The notes below the pieces were generated by a model that was given only the letters and a program-made list of their open reading frames with translations, did not search any database and was not told the DNA's origin. Of a stretch of DNA of 64,000 bases, positions 1 through 10,955 are shown piece by piece (position 1 is the stretch's first letter; every line of letters starts with the position of its first letter). The position numbers and the translations under genes are program-made. Source of the DNA: Auricularia sp. M13 (lineage: Eukaryota; Basidiomycota; Agaricomycetes; Auriculariales; Auriculariaceae). The DNA is taken from NCBI GenBank assembly GCA_037042915.1, contig CM073203.1, positions 682,001 to 746,000 on the forward strand. Direction: 5' to 3'.

Positions 1-1812
1 GCTATCGCACACCGTGCACGACCAAGCGGGTTTCCTCATCTTTCCGTGTCCCTTGAAGGGGTGACGGATGGGGATTCTGCTTACCGCCTCTCGTAGCTCC
101 GCCAGCAGGTCCTGCGGGAAGAAATCCACGTCCGCGTGGATATTGTACTCTTTTATCGATTCTGTACTCGCCGTGGTCATCAATGAGCGAACCGTGACCG
201 AGTCGAGGAAGGCCCGGATGAGCGGGTCGACCGCTATCTTGTTGCGAGACGCGAACTTTTCGAAGGGAGCCCGGAACTTCGGGCTTGCCTCCCATGACGG
301 CTTGATACTGGCACGGACCTGCGCGCCGCGTAGCTGGGTGTTCGTGACGGTGCCCAGGTGTGTTGAAGCAAGGAGCACGAAGCGGAACGTCGTCATGCTA
401 GCGTTGTCGATGACATAGTGTCGTTTGTCGCATAGGGCGTCTTCTTGTGCGCGCGTTATGCCAGTCAGCAAGAAAGTGTTCCTGCGCACTCCCTTGCTGC
501 TGCGCGGGTCCGACTCCGCACGCGTGACCTGCGGCCTGCTGGTCGGGAAGGCGCCCTTGAAGGTCTTGGCGAGTTTCTGGACGACGGCCAGCGGGTGCAT
601 GTTGGATGGGTCCTGGCCGCCGATGCTGTCGCAAGTGAAGACGACCTTGGGCTTCTTGTGGTCCGTCCAGGCCGACCTCTGCGTCAGGCACAGATTGTTG
701 AGGTGCGCGTTGGTCGCCATCCCGTCGATCCGACGGTTGTTGCCATTAGACGCGACGTGGACGGTCCTTTCGCAGAAGGCTGGATGTAGGTCGAAATCGT
801 CTCCGTCCTCCTCATCCTCTGTGTCTTCCACGAGCTCGTTGTCGCCGTCTTCATCAGAGTCGTCAACAATGTCGTCGTCCGGCGTGTTCACGCGTGGGGG
901 TTGTGCCGGCGGGATATCCTCCATAACGTACAGGTCGTCGTCGTCGTCGTCGATGGGGTCATCGACATCCATGGCTCGTTGGCGGCTAGGGTCGCGCGCG
1001 GGCATCGTTGCGGGTCGATGCAGTCCAGCACGGCTCGTGATGCGTGGGCGTCCGGCTCTCTCTACGGCGCTCGTAGTGGCTGGATTCGCCCTGCGGTGTG
1101 CGCGCAGGAGCGATGGGGACACTTGGACGCCGGTGTCCCCTCGGGGTCTATCAGCGCCCCCCGGGAGGGCGTCGACGGTTGCGGTGTCATGTCCGAACAT
1201 ATTTTGAATTAGCGCTGGCGAGGCTGCTAGCGGCTTGACGGCTGGCCACACTGGGAGCGGCCTTTGACGAGGCTTAGTAGCTGAGGCGACACTGGTGTTG
1301 GAGGCGCCCTTTTCGTTCTCGTCGGCCTTCGTTCCCTCGTCCTGGTTCTCGTGGGGCACTAGCTGCCGTAGTTCCGCGTCCGGGGGGCGCGGGCGGGAGG
1401 TCGCATTCTTCGGTAGAGGGGCGATGCGTCTCCCAGTGTGAGGGGGCACTGGTGCCGGCAGATGCGCCCCATTTCCCGTTTTGCGCAGCTCGTCGGGTAC
1501 CGTGGCTAGTGGGAGTTTCGGCCATACGGACTCGTCGAGGCTCTCGAAGGATTGTCGCCTACGTGCTCTGCGCTCCTCTTCGACTTGGCGCAGCTTTTGA
1601 CGGTCCCCCGGCGTAGCTGCTTCCTCCGCTGAGCGCGTGGTCGCAGGGCGTGCTGGAGAGATGCAGGGGTTGGCGGCAGCGGGCGAGGTCGGGGATGAGG
1701 GGAGGAAGGGAGCCACCGTCGTAGTTTCCAGGGCTGGCTGGTAAGGGCTGACGTCGTCAGACACGTCCTGCTGAGTCGCTGGGACGAGAACAACTTCTTC
1801 GCCTGCGCGACA
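1..1812 (-). CDS. LINE (Tad-like clade) ORF1 / gag-like protein, partial
   Basis: One reading frame stays open on the minus strand from about 1812 to the left edge, roughly 600 codons. The N-terminal half is low-complexity, rich in Pro, Ser, Arg and acidic residues, with an Asp run near 950. The C-terminal half is a compact alpha/beta-looking region, and the frame leaves the window just after CTVC, the start of what is probably a CCHC zinc knuckle. Basidiomycete LINEs of the Tad type carry such a gag-like ORF1 upstream of an endonuclease-reverse transcriptase ORF; that second ORF would lie beyond position 1. The open frame begins right after a stop and has no early ATG. The sequence there (gcgcag) resembles a 3' splice site, so an upstream exon is possible, although LINEs rarely have introns. 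The assignment rests on general resemblance to fungal ORF1 proteins, not on a search. Confidence 0.5.
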
Positions 1813-2661
1813 TTAATCCCTGTTCAGTTCGTAGGGCACTGTTACGCACCGCCTTCAGTCATGTCGGTCGAGCGTCCACACGCGTAACGGTGCTGTTTTT
1901 GCGGCTGGTTTGGACGGAGCGCTGCTGGACGCGTACCGCAGGGACGAGGGCGACTTGGAGACAGAACGGTTCAGAGGTGGAAGGGCAGAGATTAAGCGTA
2001 AGACCGCGCACCCTATGCTGCAGCTGCGTCGCGCGAATCTTCCACTGGCCTCGTAGATACGTGTAGCTGCTCGGACGGGCTCAGGGCGTTCGCCCACGAT
2101 CGAGGGGCTTCTGCCTCTTGGGAGATGACATTTGTCCTTATGATCCCTGGCCCATTTAGTTCGGCTCATCGAAGCAGCAGTCGCGACGTCGGGCGGGCGC
2201 CAGCGTATGGATTCGCGCCCTCAAGTTGCAGGCAGGCGGCGGGCAAGCGGTCCGATTTGGCTCGCCCGCCGGCTTTCAATCGGAGTTTGAATGAAAGGCC
2301 GCGTCATCGTCCGCACAGCGCTCATCGCGAGAAGATCATGGACTTGCGCGATCAGCGCGTTCGTACGATCAGCGCGCTCGTGTGATCGGCGCGCTCGCGT
2401 CATCGCTCTCCACTGAAGTCCAGACCACACAGGGCGTGTGAGCGGCGCTGGAAGGTGCTATTCATTTCTTTCTGGCTGGCCCTTGTCGGCGTCAGGCATC
2501 TGGCATTGGAAACCTCGCCACCCGATCTGCTGATTCTATGGCGTGCGGTCTTAGTGATGGCGAACATTTGCGGCAGCCCTGTCTTGATGCTCGATCGCTG
2601 CTCTCGCCCTCGGCTCTCGGTACTCACGGCTCGGTTCCGGCTCGGCATGTTTGCAGCTTCT
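1813..2661. other. Intergenic / possible LINE 5' region
   Basis: No convincing gene. A minus-strand open frame (about 1855-2169) lies directly upstream of the LINE ORF1 and could be its leader or a first exon. The only clear structure is a short tandem repeat at 2350-2400. Confidence 0.4.
2350..2400. repeat. 17-bp tandem repeat, three copies
   Basis: Three consecutive 17-bp units begin gatcagcgcg, gatcagcgcg and gatcggcgcg and differ at a few positions. No function is evident; it is probably a small minisatellite. Confidence 0.7.
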
Positions 2662-3237
2662 TTACACGTGGCGTACATCATCTGACAGTTCGGGATGCTG
2701 CGGAGTGATTCCCAGGCTCTCGGTTTCTATTATGTGCGTCCTGCGCTCCCTTCCCTCCATGCGCTTCTTTCTCCAGTCCAGGGTTTTGTTGTAGTCAATG
2801 ACCAAGTGCGTGCCTTTGATCGCTTCTACGTGTGCGCTCTCGCAGCCCGGGAATTGTAGCCAGTGCTGGTCGCGGCGGTCGCGCTGGCTCCATCTTTCGC
2901 CGCATCCGCCCAGGCATTGGTACACGCGTTTCGCTTGGTATGGTGCTGGCGCAGGTGGGATGTCGCGCAGGATATCGTCGATGCGTGCTGCGACCCTCGC
3001 ATGAGGGTATGCGTAGTCGTATTGTTGCTGGGGGCGAGGCGCGCCGCGAGGGTCTTTTGCTGCCCTTTCCTTTCCTTCTGGCGACGTTGGGTTGGTATCT
3101 TCGTCGGTTGCCGTATTATTTTGCATGTCAGGTGCAGGCTCTGCGACCATGAGGTTCCACGTGGGCGTGGGCGACCTGCTGATGGGTTGCGTCCCCTCTG
3201 GCACCTGGTTTTTGCTGTTCGTCGGGGTGTGTGCCAT
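2662..3237 (-). CDS. Uncharacterised small protein with a zinc-finger-like motif
   Basis: A single open frame of 191 codons with a genuine ATG at 3237. The first 75 residues are polar and Pro/Thr/Gln-rich, probably disordered. Residues 105-140 contain a Cys/His cluster that starts CLGGCGERW, continues through QHW, and ends with a Cys and a His about 20 and 24 residues after the second Cys, compatible with one degenerate zinc finger. The last 50 residues are basic and charged. I do not recognise the family. It stands in a gene-poor, repeat-bearing segment and could be a host gene or part of a mobile element. Support is the open frame, the Cys/His spacing and coding-like composition only. Confidence 0.4.
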   Translation of the reverse strand: MAHTPTNSKNQVPEGTQPISRSPTPTWNLMVAEPAPDMQNNTATDEDTNPTSPEGKERAAKDPRGAPRPQQQYDYAYPHARVAARIDDILRDIPPAPAPYQAKRVYQCLGGCGERWSQRDRRDQHWLQFPGCESAHVEAIKGTHLVIDYNKTLDWRKKRMEGRERRTHIIETESLGITPQHPELSDDVRHV

Positions 3238-5760
3238 ATGTTCCCGCTGGCGTTTGTGGCTTCGGCTGTTCGCGGGAGGTGCGTGTTGGGGTGTGTTCCA
3301 GGCGCCTTGGTACTCTTCTTAAGGCTGGGGGTGGACACTGGATCGTCCAGGCGTCTTATCCCTTTGGCCTGGTCCTCTAGGACGTCATGTGTGGGTGCTC
3401 ATCGCCGGGACTCAATACCATCGGCGCAAGACGCCTCCTTGGCGCCTATGTCACTCAGGCTGCTATTCGAGGAGGTAGTTCTTTGCCTCAGGCCAAGGGA
3501 GGGGTTCGTGTATGATCAATTTTCAGTGTGCGCCTTCGTTTGCCAGGGGTCAAGGATCACCTGTTCGCGTTTCATCCTGGGGCGGGAATTTGGCTTAAAT
3601 AGTTACCACAGTGATTCTGATGCCATCATTTTCCGTCCGTCTTGCCCCGCATGTGCCGGCTTGCATTGTGCGTTGGCCTTCGCACTATAGCCTCTGTGGC
3701 TGATTATGTCAGGGTTACTGCGCACTGCGTTTGCGGAGTTCGTATTTATTTCGGGATATTCCGTGTGACATTGACACCAATTCAACAGGTGGTTCGCCGC
3801 GGATATCGGATCGTACACTGTTATTCTCCAATTTGCGCTATATTCGGGGCGAGCACCGGCTGTGGGTGTTACTACTGTTTCCACGTATGTTGTCAGCATT
3901 ATCTGCATTGGCTGTCTAATTTCTCCAGTATCTCGATATTGCCATAGCACACTTCGCGAGCGATGTGGTGTTGGCTCAATGCTCGGAATGTGCCGGAGTG
4001 TAGGGACCTATCGTTAACTCGGGGGACATCGTCGATTCTGTCGTATTCCGGTCGGTCTGGTCCCCGAGGAGGTGCGTTCTTCGAATTTCCGGTCCTCCTG
4101 CCATTGACTCCACAGGCAAGCATGTACGGCTGCCGCGTGTTCTCGTAGTGCCCGTGGCATGCAGTCGTAATGACAGGCCCTCATGCGCCGTTCGGTGTAC
4201 CTAGGGCGCCTTGGGAGATGTCGCTGTACCACCCGACAGTGCTTCTTTCGCTGTCGCGGACGTCCGCATGGGCACTGCGCGCCCCGCTTGAGTGGTCCAC
4301 TCCTATCTTGCTCCTTTGATTCACAAAAAATTCCGGTATGGCTTGCCGTCTGGATTCGAGGTCGCGTTCGGCTTGTCACTGCCGCAATATCGGAGTAAAG
4401 GTACGTTTCCTAATTGTACAATTCTGAAAGCTTTCTTTTCTTACAACACGATTTTCGTAGATTGTTTTCAGAAATGCTCGGCCCGATCTTTCGGTCAAGC
4501 GGCATTGCAATCTACCTGAGGACGTCGACAATGGCCAGACTTGGCGAAAGTCAGCGGGCGCTGGGGCAGCATTGGTGCGTTCTATGAGAGTTCTCACGTC
4601 CCAGAGGCGATCTGCATCGTCTGCGCTTCTGCGTTCCATGTTGCGGGCCTCTCACAGAGCGTGCTGCGATCCACAGCTCCTCTCCTATGCCAGGGTCAAT
4701 TTCTGCTACACGTACGGTAAAGCGAGGGCGGGATCGTTGCGGTGTGCCATGTTTCATTCTTCGACGCTCCATTCGCGTCTGTCCGTGCACTATAAAGTCC
4801 AGCTGGTTCTGTCGCAGCTTCAGCATTCCCCTCTCCTCTATCAGTGCCTCAGAATGTGCCGGCCTTTTAAGTATGTTCTTGCAGTCTGCACGGCTGTCGC
4901 TGGGGTGCTCACGTTACGCAGGATTACCATCCGTTACCGTTGCGGTGTATGCGAATATTTCCAGTACGTTTCCACTGAGCTCACGTATCCTAGCATAGGA
5001 TCAGCAATTGGTTCAACCCGCATATCCTCTTCCCATGCACCGCTCATTGCTGCTTCAATAAGTCCTGGGCCGAGCGCGTGGATTGCGAGTGCCTCTCGTG
5101 CCAGGACGTGAGCGTCTCTCTGGCTGATCGCCGCCGGATGTCGCTGATCAATTTTAGTCGCCGGGCAACTCCCTCGAGGTTCCGTCCGGTCACAACTGCG
5201 ACGGCTGTGGTGGTCCGCGCCCCGCGTGCTACTGCACGCTTTTCCACCGCTGCCCTAACCACGGTCTGTAGCTTAACGGCCCTCGAGTCTCGCGTGCGCT
5301 GCTGGCAGGGCCGCAGCCTTGATTTTGCGCCTGGCATCTTCGTGAGTGTCTTCCTATCCGTGCATCTAAGGTCTGATTTTTGGAAAGTTTCGACAGCCTT
5401 TGTACGTTCTAGTGCGTATATTTTGACTTGCTCCTCGTTGGCTAAAACTGTTTAGGATCAGTAGACGACGCGGTATTGTGGTACTATAGGCGGAAAATTT
5501 ATCATGGTGGACTTTTTGTACCTTTCTGTCGTATTCTGCGGGCACGAGCTCCAGTGTCTTGTGCGCTGTGCGCGAATATATGCTCGTCCTCGCTCATTTT
5601 TATTTTGGAAGCAATTCTTATTTTTCTCCGGAGAGGGCATCGTCTTCGACGGCGCGCTCTTTACGCTAGGGCCCCTAAGCACTTCTGCCTACTCAAGGCT
5701 GTAGTTCTAGTACCTTCCGTTTGTGGAATCGTACTAGTCGTGGCGTTTGGTATGCTCTTT
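3238..5760. other. Unresolved region with minus-strand reading-frame fragments
   Basis: No recognised gene. Several minus-strand frames look coding-like in short stretches, near 5340-5050, 5130-4920, 4830-4560, 4640-4400 and 3950-3600. They read into one another only by changing frame, as expected for an intron-rich unknown gene or a decaying one. None gives a family motif I can name. The plus strand shows nothing better. Confidence 0.3.
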
Positions 5761-6309
5761 TTAGCTGTTTTGCTTTCGTACATGGTGGTACGGGAAAGAG
5801 CCGCCTTCCGCGTCGTTGATCTTGCGCGCCCAGAGGTCCTGGTTGAAGTACCCGATGCAGGTGAAGCGCGACGGACGGAAACGGTCGTTCATGCGCATCA
5901 TGCTGCAGAGCTGCGTCTCCGAGGCGGCCAGGTGGCGCACATTTGAAAAGGCGCGCGCGATCTGGGCCGTGTGCACCCTGAACCGACTGTTTTTCGCTTC
6001 GAGCGCGTCAATGAGGAGATGGCGCGTCGCCCTGAACTTGGGGTCTGATCCCATGTCGAGAATGATGTCCAAGTTGTGGGCTGTGATGATGACGGTTTTC
6101 CCGCTACCTTGTAGTGGGTCTTTGGCGTGTGATGACCAAATCTGCAATACAACGCCTTTTGGCTCAAGATCTCTCGATTGATGCCCAGGTCGATAAATAG
6201 GGTAATCATCCGCGGACAGTTCCCAATGAGGTGCACATCCGCGGGCCCGTTGTTCCGAGGTTGATGCAGCTCTAGCCAACTCTTGAGCTCACGTTCCTGT
6301 GTAGGTAAT

Positions 6310-6855
6310 GGTATAGTAACTTGTGAACCTAGTAAGAGTGTTCGTGGCGCGAATGGCGAGGCGCAAAGCGCCTCGCATGAGCGCCTCAGTCATATTTAGG
6401 CGCACGAACGGCGCGGCGCGCAGCGCCGCGCGTGAGTGCGCCCATTCAATTTCCTCCACCCGGTACCAGAATGTTTACATGTGGGCGGCAGACGTGTTGT
6501 GTTCAATGTGCAGCAAATCGCATGCATTAAGCATTGGACCAAGCAAACGATTTGGGCGCACATATGTTCAGTTCTTAACCTTAGTGGCCACATGCTGCAG
6601 CTGCTTGCAGAGTTCATAGCTGTCATTAAGTCTCATGCCAAGGTAATGAGAACAATGTGCTCGCTAATATCACAGAGACTAGGTACAGCTGCTGGCATTG
6701 TCTGGTGTGCGGGTGAGGTGCCAAACTAGCTGTCATGAGTCTGAGCAGCAGCATGAGCTATTACTTGTCCATCAAGAGAGTGGTTATTGATGAGGGAAAT
6801 TCTACTCTACCTTGCAACTGTGTCCATACCTTCTCATAGACAGAAAACATTGGGT
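6310..6855. other. Insertion of unknown class within the F-box gene
   Basis: This block separates the two recognisable halves of the F-box gene. It is AT-richer than its surroundings, has no long open frame, and carries the hairpin pair at its left side. I could not find clean terminal repeats or a target-site duplication, so the element type stays open. Confidence 0.35.
6343..6445. repeat. Two related hairpin units
   Basis: Two 21-bp perfect hairpins lie 34 bp apart. The first has arms gcgaggcgc and gcgcctcgc around aaa (6356-6376). The second has arms gcgcggcgc and gcgccgcgc around gca (6411-6431). Each sits inside a weaker outer stem (ggcgc...gcgcc). The one arm difference between them is matched on both sides (A-T versus C-G), so pairing is kept. 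Confidence 0.7.
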
Positions 6856-7062
6856 CTATGAAGGTAGCGGGTGGTGCCGGAACGCCCTATGGGACTTATC
6901 GTAGAGAATGGGCTGGACAACCCTCCAGATGAACCGCGAGGTGAGCGCAAATCTGCACAACTCGTTGCAATTATCCGATGCGTGGCGCACAATGGTAATG
7001 ATGAGTTCTACCGGCAGGTCTGAGAGGGTTGTGGCAGCTTGCGCGACGTGAGCTGTCGTCAT

Positions 7063-8175
7063 CCTCAACTTAGTCGTGGCCGTTGGAAAGAAAAAGGCGC
7101 CGCCGGACTTTGAACATAAGTGAACTGGACAATCCGCTGCTTCAACCCATCGATAGCTTCCTGAACAATGAGCAACCGAATGCCACAGCTTCCCTTAAAT
7201 TGGCCGAGGCGATTCTCGTCGCGACCGCGAGCCAAGCAGCACTGCACGATAGAAATTAGCTGTGCGCGATGGCGCTTACCTGACGCTATGTCTGGGGCCT
7301 TGTGATCAAGCCGATTTTTACGATTCGACTGCCAACATTACCGACTCAATACGCGGAGGGTCAGGGCGAGCCTCAATAGCGGGTACTTTGAACTCACCAC
7401 AAACCTTCACCGGTCACCTTGATGCTCCCGAATCGCGTGCGACTGAGGAGCTTTCACATGCATTTCCGCGGGTGCAACACGTCGCAAGCAATCTACTGTA
7501 AACGAGCTCTCCGCTGATTTAAAGCACACGACGCATTCCTGCCGACACTCTGCACGTGCACTGGTCTGGCTGCCGCTCGACGGTCAGGCATCTCGCGTCC
7601 GGGGAGCGTTTCCGGGAGGCGGCCGAGAAACTCAAGACGGGCGACTTTAAGGCATTCCAGAGGCTCTAATACACTCGCGTCTTCTTTCCAACGGGAGACT
7701 GCGATCATATCCCCCCGACGGCGGCCTCGCGAATGACGCCTTGGGACTGCGTCAGGAGAGCATTGACGAGGTACGTACCGGTCACCAAGGGGGCGTTCGA
7801 GCTTCTGCAACATCGCAAGTTGACCTACTAGAATACGAGGTCTTGACTGCGTGTAATGGTTCAGTGAACGTGCCAGCCATATGTTGCCCCGAGAATAAAG
7901 ATTTTTCAACGCTGGTGCAAGAGACGGTGAAGGATCCCAGGTTGACTGGGTTTCTATCAGTTTCAGAAGACCGCGTTCTACGCACCTGCAGCCAATCAAT
8001 TGCGATGTCAACAAGATCCTCTAATCTACAGCACAGTTCCATGGCACGGGATGAATTTGCTACACACTTGCATGACCTCGACTCGCATCTGAGCAACAGA
8101 TGGGTCGGTTGTGTTTTGAAGGAAGGAATGGAAGGAAGCGGCAGGTCATGACAATATGGTCAGTAGTCCTTTCTT
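7063..8175. other. Gene-poor interval between the F-box gene and MDE1
   Basis: Short open frames exist on both strands (longest 7493-8014 on the minus strand) but none shows a recognisable domain or a convincing splice structure. Possibly remnants of a second F-box-like gene; nothing firm. Confidence 0.3.
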
Positions 8176-8922
8176 TCATAGTTGTTCGCCCGCGTGGACG
8201 GGGAGGCGAGCGGCGCGCATCTTGACCGCAATTTCGAATAAGTAATCCAGGCATTCCGCCTGCGTTTTGGCCTTTTCCCAGTCGGATCCCCAGACATAGA
8301 CGCCATGCCGGCGCACAAGAACAGCGGGCGCGTCAGGGTATTTCTTCATGGCCTCCGCCATGCTGTCCGTGAGGTCCTCCTCGTTGGGCGTGTTGTCGAT
8401 GACGGGTACGACGAGGGTGTCGAGGTATGTCAGGGCCTTGCCTATGCCACCTATGCGCACGCCTTTAATCATCTCCTGGCGGTCGATGCGGAACTCGGTC
8501 GGCCAGTGCAGCGTCGCGATCACGGCGTTCTGCGAGTGCGTATGGATGCACGCGCCGGCGCCGCGCAGCGTGAACGCGTTCCAGAAGAGTGGAGTGCACG
8601 CGCTCTCCTTGAGAGGCTTGGTCGGGCGGCGCAGGAAGACGCGGTCGGCGTGCGGCGTCGGTGCTACTTGCGCGAATGGCAGGACGAAGATGTCCGTCGG
8701 CTCGATGCGCTCCTTCTGCACGCCCGACGGCGCGATGTATACCGTATCCCCGTCGCGTATGCTAATGCCGCCGCCGGTGCCAGTGACCCAGCCCAGATGG
8801 TAGAAGCCCTTGCAGAGCTCGGGGATCAGGTTGGCAGGGTGCAACGGATCCTGGGATAGGACCAGGGCATCTGCGCTGGGATCGTTTGGTCCACCGAGCT
8901 TAGCAGGTGCGTCCGTACTCAT
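8176..8922 (-). CDS. MDE1: Methylthioribulose-1-phosphate dehydratase
   Basis: An intronless 248-residue protein of the class II aldolase/adducin fold. It dehydrates 5-methylthioribulose-1-phosphate to a diketo sugar phosphate in the cytosolic methionine salvage pathway, which recycles methylthioadenosine from polyamine synthesis. Visible marks are [17 protein letters not shown] near the N-terminus, the substrate loop [10 protein letters not shown], the zinc-ligand motif [10 protein letters not shown] in the middle and the third zinc histidine in [10 protein letters not shown]. Length matches the fungal family, and the ATG at 8922 gives the usual N-terminus. It is divergently arranged with LSM4 across 122 bp. 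No residue is missing from the active-site motifs I can see. Confidence 0.95.
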   Translation of the reverse strand: MSTDAPAKLGGPNDPSADALVLSQDPLHPANLIPELCKGFYHLGWVTGTGGGISIRDGDTVYIAPSGVQKERIEPTDIFVLPFAQVAPTPHADRVFLRRPTKPLKESACTPLFWNAFTLRGAGACIHTHSQNAVIATLHWPTEFRIDRQEMIKGVRIGGIGKALTYLDTLVVPVIDNTPNEEDLTDSMAEAMKKYPDAPAVLVRRHGVYVWGSDWEKAKTQAECLDYLFEIAVKMRAARLPVHAGEQL

Positions 8923-9044
8923 GGTTCCCAGTCGACTGTAGCGCTGCGCTCCCGATCGCGCGGAGGGACGAATGTGGCTGAGGACAAGAGTCGGAAGCTG
9001 CGAGTCAACACGCGCAAACAGCCGACCTTGAACGCGTCGCGACC
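8923..9044. promoter_or_regulatory. Divergent promoter MDE1 / LSM4
   Basis: Only 122 bp separate the two start codons, so both transcripts must start within or very near this interval. No TATA box is visible, in keeping with housekeeping genes. Confidence 0.6.
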
Positions 9045-9728
9045 ATGGTGCGTGCCCGCGCCCCGCTCGAGTCGACGCTCACGCTCCTCGCTGGCTACAG
9101 CTACCATTATCGCTGCTGAATGCAGCGCAAAGCAAGCCCATGGTACGCGCCCCCCGAAATTGCGCCATACCACGAGTTTCTAACGCAGCAGCCAGCTTGT
9201 CGAGCTGAAGAACGGCGAGACGTTCAACGGCCATCTCGTCAACTGCGACAACTTCATGAACATCACCCTGCGCGAAGTGTATCAGACGAGCGCCGAGGGC
9301 GACCGGTTCTGGAAACTGAAAGAGTGCTATATACGAGGCAGCACTGTACGCGCTCACAGGGTTGCCAGCCGCCGTTCAGCGATACTGACTGAGTTTTTGG
9401 CAGATTAAATATTTGCGCGTGCCGGACCAGCTGCTGGACTCCGTCAAGCAGGAGCAGACGCGGGCGCGCGAGGCAGGGCGCGGTGCACGCGGTGGCGGCC
9501 CCCCAATGCGCGGAGGTATGTGCCTCGCTCGGCTACAGGCGGATACTCAGACAATCTGTGTGCACAGGACGGGGAGGCATGCCGCCCAGGGGAGGTAAGT
9601 CCACATATTAGTATGCCTAGTTTGGCTATACACCGACCAACTCCGCAGGATTCAGTGGTCGCGGTGGCGGCAACATGCGCGGCGGCCCTCCGCGCGGCCG
9701 CGGGGCTCCAAGAGGGCGTGGCATGTAG
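9045..9728 (+). CDS. LSM4: U6 snRNA-associated Sm-like protein LSM4
   Basis: Six exons join into a 137-residue protein: 9045-9047, 9101-9142, 9196-9345, 9404-9515, 9568-9594 and 9649-9728. The first exon is the ATG alone. Exon 2 gives [14 protein letters not shown], the classic LSM4 N-terminus, and exon 3 gives the Sm1 motif [20 protein letters not shown]. Exon 4 starts [12 protein letters not shown], the Sm2 region. The tail is an RGG-rich domain (RGG, GRGGG, GRGM) as in other LSM4 proteins. LSM4 is part of the nuclear Lsm2-8 ring on U6 snRNA and of the cytoplasmic Lsm1-7 ring in mRNA decay, where the RGG tail supports P-body assembly. All introns are GT-AG and 52-58 nt, and frames join exactly. 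Confidence 0.95.
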
Positions 9729-10567
9729 ACCAGTACTTGCTCTCGACGCTTTATCCATTTGGGACGCTATTTTGTACGAGACTGTGCTCGCATTACAAGG
9801 TGACTTTTTTTGCCGGCCGCGGTGCTGCTATTTGCAGGATTCGTGCAGTGCCACTTCGAGCGCAGCGTCGGCCGTCTAACTATGGACGCATCCAGGTCGC
9901 TTCCCTGAAACTTGCTATACAGACCTGATGCCTTCACATTGGAGATGCCAGCGGCTCGAGATGGCTATGATCTTCGGCTCCGACATCGCATGCGAACTGC
10001 TGTGGAACTTATTGTAAAGTTTTCGGTTCAGGACTCCAGGATTTTCTCCGGTGTGCACGCCGAGCTTACTCTATGGTTCCGCAGTTTTTGTGGCCTTGGA
10101 AGTGTCAGGCTCGCTGTTCTGCTCGTTCTGTTCAGCTCAGCTGTGGCGCCCACGTGGAACTCGGCTTGCAAGTCCATCTGACTGCTGAAGGAATGTCAAC
10201 GATTGGATTGCCGTAGGCATGGAGCGAATCTCTCGTCGGTAGCTTGGAAACTTCTTCGGCTTGTTATTTGCTCCATCCGGCTTCATCTCGACATCGGTGC
10301 TGCTCCGCCTCAGCGAACTCTGAGCGCTGACCGGGACCGCTCACATCTGTGCCACCGCGGCGACGTGCACCCGATGCCTTGACAGTGGTGCTGCGTATGG
10401 CCTCGCGCAATAGCTCGACGGCAATAGACACCAGGCTCGATAGCGTATGTCGACCACTGGGGATTTCGGCAACCGATAAACTGTGGAAATTTTCAGGCTT
10501 CCCGGATTCCTGTGCTTTCGCCCTTGTCCTGGCGCCATCTTGGTGTTACAGTAACCTGCTGCTTGGA

Positions 10568-10789
10568 GCGCCCGGAATGCCCCAATAGACCAATTGCCTG
10601 CCTGCACGCAGCGCCGAACTCATCGCCTCGCATTCGCCTTCACGCAGTTTCAGACACGTCCAACCGGCTGTGTCGCATGCGCCCGGAATGCCCCGAAAGA
10701 CCAATTGCCTGCCTGCACGCAGCGCCGAACTCATCGCCTCGCACTCAACTTCACGCAGTTTCAGGCACGTCCAACCGGCTGTGTCGCAT
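10568..10789. repeat. 111-bp direct tandem duplication
   Basis: Unit 10568-10678 is followed immediately by 10679-10789. Each begins gcgcccggaatgcccc and ends gtgtcgcat, with only a few mismatches. The period is a multiple of three, so all frames read through in register. Confidence 0.95.
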
Positions 10790-10906
10790 CATCCCCAACT
10801 TGCGCTGTTATGAAGCGATCCGCAAGGTGTTTGTTCTTGCCGTTTTCGGTTGTCAGCCGCGCTGAAAGCATCCAGGATGTCCGAATCATATTCTCGCGTC
10901 AGTAGC

Positions 10907-10914
10907 TATATAAG
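10907..10914 (+). promoter_or_regulatory. TATA box of the DUF6533 gene
   Basis: TATATAAG lies 42-49 bp upstream of the ATG at 10956, a usual fungal spacing. Confidence 0.65.
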
Positions 10915-10955
10915 GAGACCACCCTTCGCGTCTCGCCCCATTATCTCCTTTCACC

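Larger units (their letters stand above)
5761..7062 (-). pseudogene. F-box protein gene, interrupted
   Basis: The 5' end (7062 down to about 6860) encodes an F-box: after an ATG at 7062 comes LSDLPVELIITIVRHASD, then a Cys-rich helix and QPILYDK, the usual F-box end. The 3' end (about 6290-5761) resembles the C-terminal part of a large Agaricomycete F-box family, with NCPRMITLFIDLG and later SRFRVHTAQIARAF before a stop at 5761. These proteins are substrate adaptors of SCF ubiquitin ligases. The roughly 550 bp between the two parts is AT-richer, full of stops in all minus frames, and contains two strong hairpins, so it looks inserted. The 3' part also needs at least one splice or frame change (near 6130) to stay open. 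I call the locus a probable pseudogene. Confidence 0.55.
9729..10955. other. Intergenic with tandem repeat and promoter
   Basis: No gene recognised between LSM4 and the DUF6533 gene. The interval contains a two-copy 111-bp tandem repeat (10568-10789) and, at its right end, the TATA promoter of the next gene. Confidence 0.5.
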
